This document shows, piece by piece, positions 6,654-9,760 of a DNA stretch of 9,760 nt. The position numbers were made by a program, and so were the translations under genes. The notes under the pieces were generated by a model. It made no database searches, was not told the DNA's origin, and saw only the letters and a list, made by a program, of their open reading frames with translations. The stretch spans positions 1 through 9,760 of the forward strand of contig CAJYBL010000044.1 in the NCBI GenBank assembly GCA_913064995.1, given 5' to 3'. Origin of the DNA: an uncultured Alphaproteobacteria bacterium (GTDB lineage: Bacteria; Pseudomonadota; Alphaproteobacteria; Puniceispirillales; Puniceispirillaceae). Within the stretch, counting starts at the first letter, position 1, and each line of letters begins with the position of its first letter.

Positions 6654-7733
6654 TTATCGGGTTACCTCGGGCAGTTCAGCCACGCCATGATCGGACGCCA
6701 ATTTGGCAAGAAGCGCAAGATCTGATGCCGCAAATGGAATGCCGGTGTTGCGTCGTTCAGCCTCAAGGCGTGATTCAATTTCACCTGGCATCAAGATTTC
6801 GTCAAATCCGTCGGCCAGCGGGTTGGTCTTAATCCGCCCAACAAGCGTGTCCATCCGGTCGCGAAACCCCTGTTCAGTAACAAAAATTCCCGGTTTAAGC
6901 GCCATGAAGAAATGCCCAACATTTTGTGGCCGATCCCAGACGGTATATTGATCCGGAACATCGCCACCAAAATTTGCTCCCGAAAAAACCCCAGCTAAAA
7001 TTTCCATTAGCACCGACAGCCCTGACCCTTTATAGCCCCCCATTGGCAAAACAACACCGCGAAGCGCGGCGGTTGCATCAGTCGTGACTTGGCCATTTTC
7101 ATCAAGCGCATAGCCCTCAGGGATCGGCTCGCCACGTTTTTCGGCAAGCCTAATTTTACCGCGCGCCGCCACCGCAGGTGACATATCCAAAACAAAGGGC
7201 GGCAGCTTTCCAGCTGGTGCTGCAGCGCCAAACGGGCTTGTGCCAAGCAATCCTTCGCGCCCACCCCATGGCGGCATAGCCTTTGACGCATTGGTAAATA
7301 CAAAGGCAAAATACCCAGCCTTGACCGCCTGCAAAAGATAGGTTGCGGCCATGCCAAAATGATTGCTGTTTCGCGCTGCAACAACACCAACACCGCAGCT
7401 ATCTGCCATAGTGATGGCCTCTTGCATGGCCCTACGCCCGACAAGAAAGCCAAAGCCATTATCACCATCAAGCGACCCACAAGCCGCCACCGGGTTTTCA
7501 AACTTCATATTCGGCACTGCTTTTACCATCCCGCGCTGAACCCGCTCAACATAAACTGGCAGCCTTGAAAGCCCATGCGTTTGCACCCCGCGGAGATCAG
7601 CCTCAACAAGACATTCGGCAATGATGGCAGCATCTTCATTGCTGACGCCCTGTCCGGTCATGATCATGGTCGCAAAACGAACCGCATCATCGGACATGAC
7701 GTAAGATTGGGACATTTGATACGGCTTTGACAT
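6654..7733 (-). CDS. Malate/L-lactate-type NAD(P)-dependent dehydrogenase (PF02615, Ldh2 family)
   Basis: Members of this family interconvert 2-hydroxy and 2-oxo acids (malate, ureidoglycolate, sulfolactate, 2,3-diketogulonate) or reduce cyclic imines. The 359-residue protein has family motifs QTHGLSRLP (51-59, H53), VAARNSNHFGMA (118-129, catalytic-type H125), TNASKAMPPWGG (147-158), DMSPAVAARGKI (183-194) and PMGGYKGSGLS (230-240). The ATG at 7733 has only a weak GAG upstream; in-frame ATGs at residues 7 and 13 are alternatives, and the first dozen residues look dispensable. It is flanked by a beta-decarboxylating dehydrogenase upstream and GST-like, otnK and otnC downstream. By position it is a candidate for the C2 oxidation of a tetronate in place of LtnD/EdnD, which belong to other families. 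Substrate is not readable from sequence. Confidence 0.9.
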   Translation of the reverse strand: MSKPYQMSQSYVMSDDAVRFATMIMTGQGVSNEDAAIIAECLVEADLRGVQTHGLSRLPVYVERVQRGMVKAVPNMKFENPVAACGSLDGDNGFGFLVGRRAMQEAITMADSCGVGVVAARNSNHFGMAATYLLQAVKAGYFAFVFTNASKAMPPWGGREGLLGTSPFGAAAPAGKLPPFVLDMSPAVAARGKIRLAEKRGEPIPEGYALDENGQVTTDATAALRGVVLPMGGYKGSGLSVLMEILAGVFSGANFGGDVPDQYTVWDRPQNVGHFFMALKPGIFVTEQGFRDRMDTLVGRIKTNPLADGFDEILMPGEIESRLEAERRNTGIPFAASDLALLAKLASDHGVAELPEVTR

Positions 7734-7751
7734 TATTGGTGCTCGTTGTAA

Positions 7752-7779
7752 ATAATTAGGGTAGATACGGCCTTGGCAA
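7752..7779 (-). promoter_or_regulatory. Candidate promoter for the PF02615 dehydrogenase gene
   Basis: On the minus strand TTGCCA (7779-7774) is five of six to the -35 consensus and AATTAT (7757-7752) is four of six to the -10, with a 16-base spacer. The start point would fall near 7745, giving a very short leader before the ATG at 7733. An inverted repeat GGTA/TACC (7793-7796 and 7801-7804) lies just upstream. The 106-base gap fits an internal promoter. Confidence 0.35.
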
Positions 7780-7839
7780 GCCCTCCATGACTGGTATCAT
7801 TACCGCCCAAGCAAGGCTTAGATTGAGTGCGCTGACAAA

Positions 7840-8937
7840 TTATGGTTCTTTGATCATCGCCAAAAGCCCATCGGTAAAGGCAGTTGTGCCAAGCGGCCCA
7901 CCCAAATCTGCCGTTCGCGTGCTGGCCGTGGCAACAGCCTTTGTAATGGCCTGTTCAATTGCATCAGCGGCCACCAAAAATTTAGGTGCTTCGCGTCGCT
8001 CGCCAATCCACCGAAGCAGCATTGCCGCCGAACCGATCAAGGATAATGGGTTGGCCTGATCTTTTCCAGCTAATGACGGTGCCGATCCATGCTGTGCCTG
8101 CGCCATGGCAAATGATTCACCCGCATTCAATGATGCTGCCATGCCAAGACTGCCAGCAATTTCGGACGCTTCATCTGACAGGATATCGCCATACATATTG
8201 GTTGTGACGATCACATCAAACTGGCTAGGGTCGCGGATCAACAGCGCCGCCATCGCATCGATGATCTGCTCTTCATATTCAAAATCGGAAAATTCATCCC
8301 GAACCGCGCGAACCGCCTCAAGAAACAACCCATCAGACACCTGAAACACATTCGCTTTATGAACAACAGTGACTTTCCGGCGGCGCTGTGCGGCCAGTTC
8401 AAAGCCGGTTCGGGCAATCCGCGTTGAGGCCTGACGGGTGATTTTCCGAACCGACAAAGCCATATCTTCGGTTGGCATAAATTCAGCACGCCCAAAAAAC
8501 ATCGAACGATCTGAATAAAAGCCTTCGGTATTTTCGCGGGCAATCACCAGATCAACCTTGTCGCCAACACGCGGCGGTAAACCCTCATAAGATTTTGCAG
8601 GTCTGATATTGGCATAAAGATCTAGCTGTTTGCGCAAGAAACCCGATGGATTAATCCCGCCTTCGCTGGCTGGTGGGTAATCAACGGTCGAAACTGGCCC
8701 TAGAACAATGCCATCAGCCGCCTTTGCTGCATCCAACACTTTATCGGGAAATGTTGTTCCCGATGCCGCCAAAGACACAAAGCCGATATCTTGGGTGGTA
8801 AAAGTCAAATTCAGGTCAAAGCGATCATCAACCGCTTGCAAAACACGGCGGGTTGCCGCGGTGATTTCGGGGCCGATACCATCACCATCAAGGCATAATA
8901 TCTGCACCGGATCCAAGCTGTTTTTTGACGCTGACAT
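7840..8937 (-). CDS. Isocitrate/isopropylmalate dehydrogenase family protein (beta-decarboxylating, substrate unassigned)
   Basis: This family oxidises a 2-hydroxy acid bearing a 3-carboxylate and decarboxylates it with NAD(P)+ and Mg2+ (isocitrate, isopropylmalate, homoisocitrate, tartrate, D-malate). The 365-residue protein has GDGIGPEI (18-25), the arginine helix FLRKQLDLYANIRP (100-113), ARENTEGFY (133-141), HKANVFQVSDGLF (193-205), the metal aspartates D227 and D251/D255 (YGDILSDEAS), and the nucleotide loop QHGSAPSLAGK (282-292). All general catalytic residues are present. The substrate loop GGINPSG (93-99) differs from the classical IDH serine motif and from the leucine-rich loop of LeuB, so neither leuB nor icd should be assigned. 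The ATG has AAGGA nine bases upstream. It lies between the HAD gene (74-base gap) and the PF02615 dehydrogenase, suggesting a catabolic hydroxy-acid role, perhaps tartrate- or malate-like. Confidence 0.9.
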   Translation of the reverse strand: MSASKNSLDPVQILCLDGDGIGPEITAATRRVLQAVDDRFDLNLTFTTQDIGFVSLAASGTTFPDKVLDAAKAADGIVLGPVSTVDYPPASEGGINPSGFLRKQLDLYANIRPAKSYEGLPPRVGDKVDLVIARENTEGFYSDRSMFFGRAEFMPTEDMALSVRKITRQASTRIARTGFELAAQRRRKVTVVHKANVFQVSDGLFLEAVRAVRDEFSDFEYEEQIIDAMAALLIRDPSQFDVIVTTNMYGDILSDEASEIAGSLGMAASLNAGESFAMAQAQHGSAPSLAGKDQANPLSLIGSAAMLLRWIGERREAPKFLVAADAIEQAITKAVATASTRTADLGGPLGTTAFTDGLLAMIKEP

Positions 8938-9011
8938 AAAGGTTTGTCCTTTCTTATTTCGCAGGCTTATGTAGCGGACTTATTGGGGCTAACCAACCGC
9001 AAAACCTGTTA

Positions 9012-9674
9012 TCAATTTCTTATATTAAGATTAACAATGTTAGTTAATTCACTATATTCATTAAAATAATATTCTGGATTTAATATCTCAATACTGCTGG
9101 TTCGATAGCCTTTGGTAAAAAGCGCAAAAGGCTGACCGGCTGCGGCTGCCGTTTCGCGGTCTATTTCGCTATCACCCACAAACAAACATGATGTGGTACC
9201 TAAACACGCCATGGCATGAAACAACATTGCCGGATCAGGCTTGCGGCTGGCAAGCTGGTCACCGCCAACAATCGTATCAAAAAAACGCGTCAGGCCAAAT
9301 TGATCCAGCACAATTTTGGTCGGTGCCAGCGGCTTGTTCGTGCAGATACCAAGGCAAAAACCGCCATCCTGCAGCCGGTCGAGTGCATCAATAGCGCCAT
9401 CAAATATTGTTGTTAATTTTGCCGATTCTGCCGAATACAGACGCAAAAAATCGGCCAAAGCAGCGGCGCAGGACGCCTCATCAATTGCCAAATTCTGCGC
9501 CGTTAGGGCGCGCCTCACCAGATTAGCCGATCCTTTGCCGATAAGGCCACGCACCGTTGCCAGCGCCAGAGGCGGTGCATTACGAAACTGCAAAACGTCA
9601 TTCAACGCCGCATGGATATCACCAAGACTGTCAATCAAGGTTCCATCTAGGTCAAAAATGACGGCTTTGTTCAC
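9012..9674 (-). CDS. gph: HAD-superfamily hydrolase, phosphoglycolate phosphatase-like
   Basis: Gph removes phosphate from 2-phosphoglycolate; related HAD enzymes act on other small sugar phosphates. With the GTG start at 9674 the protein has 220 residues, usual for Gph. The four HAD motifs are complete: FDLDGTLID (7-15, D8 and D10), CTNK (111-114, T112), RKPDP (144-148, K145) and VGDSEID (166-172, D168 and D172). The helical cap of subclass I lies between about 17 and 85. The frame continues upstream to a TTG at 9752, but those residues precede the nucleophile motif by an unusual distance; GTG 9674 puts the nucleophile at residue 8 and has GGAG ten bases upstream (9685-9688), a somewhat long spacing. 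The final 20 residues (YYFNEYSELTNIVNLNIRN) are AT-rich and unlike typical Gph ends. Exact substrate is uncertain; the next gene starts 74 bases downstream in the same direction. Confidence 0.82.
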   Translation of the reverse strand: MNKAVIFDLDGTLIDSLGDIHAALNDVLQFRNAPPLALATVRGLIGKGSANLVRRALTAQNLAIDEASCAAALADFLRLYSAESAKLTTIFDGAIDALDRLQDGGFCLGICTNKPLAPTKIVLDQFGLTRFFDTIVGGDQLASRKPDPAMLFHAMACLGTTSCLFVGDSEIDRETAAAAGQPFALFTKGYRTSSIEILNPEYYFNEYSELTNIVNLNIRN

Positions 9675-9697
9675 GCGCGCTGATCTCCGTTGAAAAG

Positions 9698-9760
9698 CTA
9701 GCTTTGGATCAAACCAGCAAAGCCTGACAGGACAGGCAGGCACCAAAGCCAAAATCTTAG
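9698..9760 (-). CDS. Possible C-terminal end of an upstream gene, cut by window edge
   Basis: On the minus strand a frame enters from the right edge and runs 20 codons (ending GFAGLIQS) to a TAG at 9700-9698, 24 bases before the gph GTG. The peptide is hydrophobic. The length is too short to distinguish from chance, and no family is recognised. Confidence 0.15.
   Translation of the reverse strand, partial: LRFWLWCLPVLSGFAGLIQS

Noticed and set aside
7840..8937. leuB or icd for the beta-decarboxylating dehydrogenase
   Set aside because: The substrate loop fits neither enzyme and no leucine or TCA-cycle genes are nearby.
9675..9752. Upstream extension of the HAD gene to a TTG at 9752
   Set aside because: It would place 33 residues before the nucleophile Asp, which normally lies within the first ten or so residues. 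GTG 9674 has a Shine-Dalgarno-like GGAG.

Overview
The window reads as a catabolic and energy-metabolism segment of an alphaproteobacterium. The formate dehydrogenase subunits closely resemble, from memory, the FDH1 enzyme of Methylobacterium extorquens. The moderate base composition (about half G+C by eye) and the marine-type set of oxidative genes would suit an uncultured or SAR116-like lineage, but that placement is inference. Gene density is high and almost everything lies on the minus strand. No RNA genes, insertion sequences, CRISPR arrays or phage genes were seen.

Layout by coordinate. (1) 1-2562, minus strand: an NAD-dependent formate dehydrogenase operon. A fused NuoE/NuoF-type subunit (871-2562, GTG start) is followed by the N-terminal third of the catalytic alpha subunit (1-863), which runs off the left edge. 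(2) 2563-2895: a divergent 333-base regulatory gap holding a GntR-type palindrome and two further inverted repeats. (3) 2896-3888, plus strand: an NADPH:quinone-oxidoreductase-type MDR protein, the only plus-strand gene. (4) 3948-9674, minus strand: six co-directional genes. In transcription order they are a phosphoglycolate-phosphatase-like HAD hydrolase, an isocitrate/isopropylmalate-family beta-decarboxylating dehydrogenase, a PF02615 malate/lactate-type dehydrogenase, a glutathione S-transferase-like protein, 3-oxo-tetronate 4-kinase (otnK) and 3-oxo-tetronate 4-phosphate decarboxylase (otnC).

How the genes may work together. OtnK plus OtnC convert a 3-oxo four-carbon sugar acid to dihydroxyacetone phosphate and CO2. 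This is the lower half of the known L-threonate and D-erythronate pathways. The usual upstream enzymes (LtnD or EdnD dehydrogenase, OtnI isomerase) are not in the window. Two oxidoreductases of other families occupy the upstream positions instead, so the block may be a variant route for a tetronate or related hydroxy acid. The formate dehydrogenase would supply NADH from formate, and the quinone-oxidoreductase-like protein is divergently placed next to it. A functional link between the formate dehydrogenase and the sugar-acid block is not shown by the sequence.
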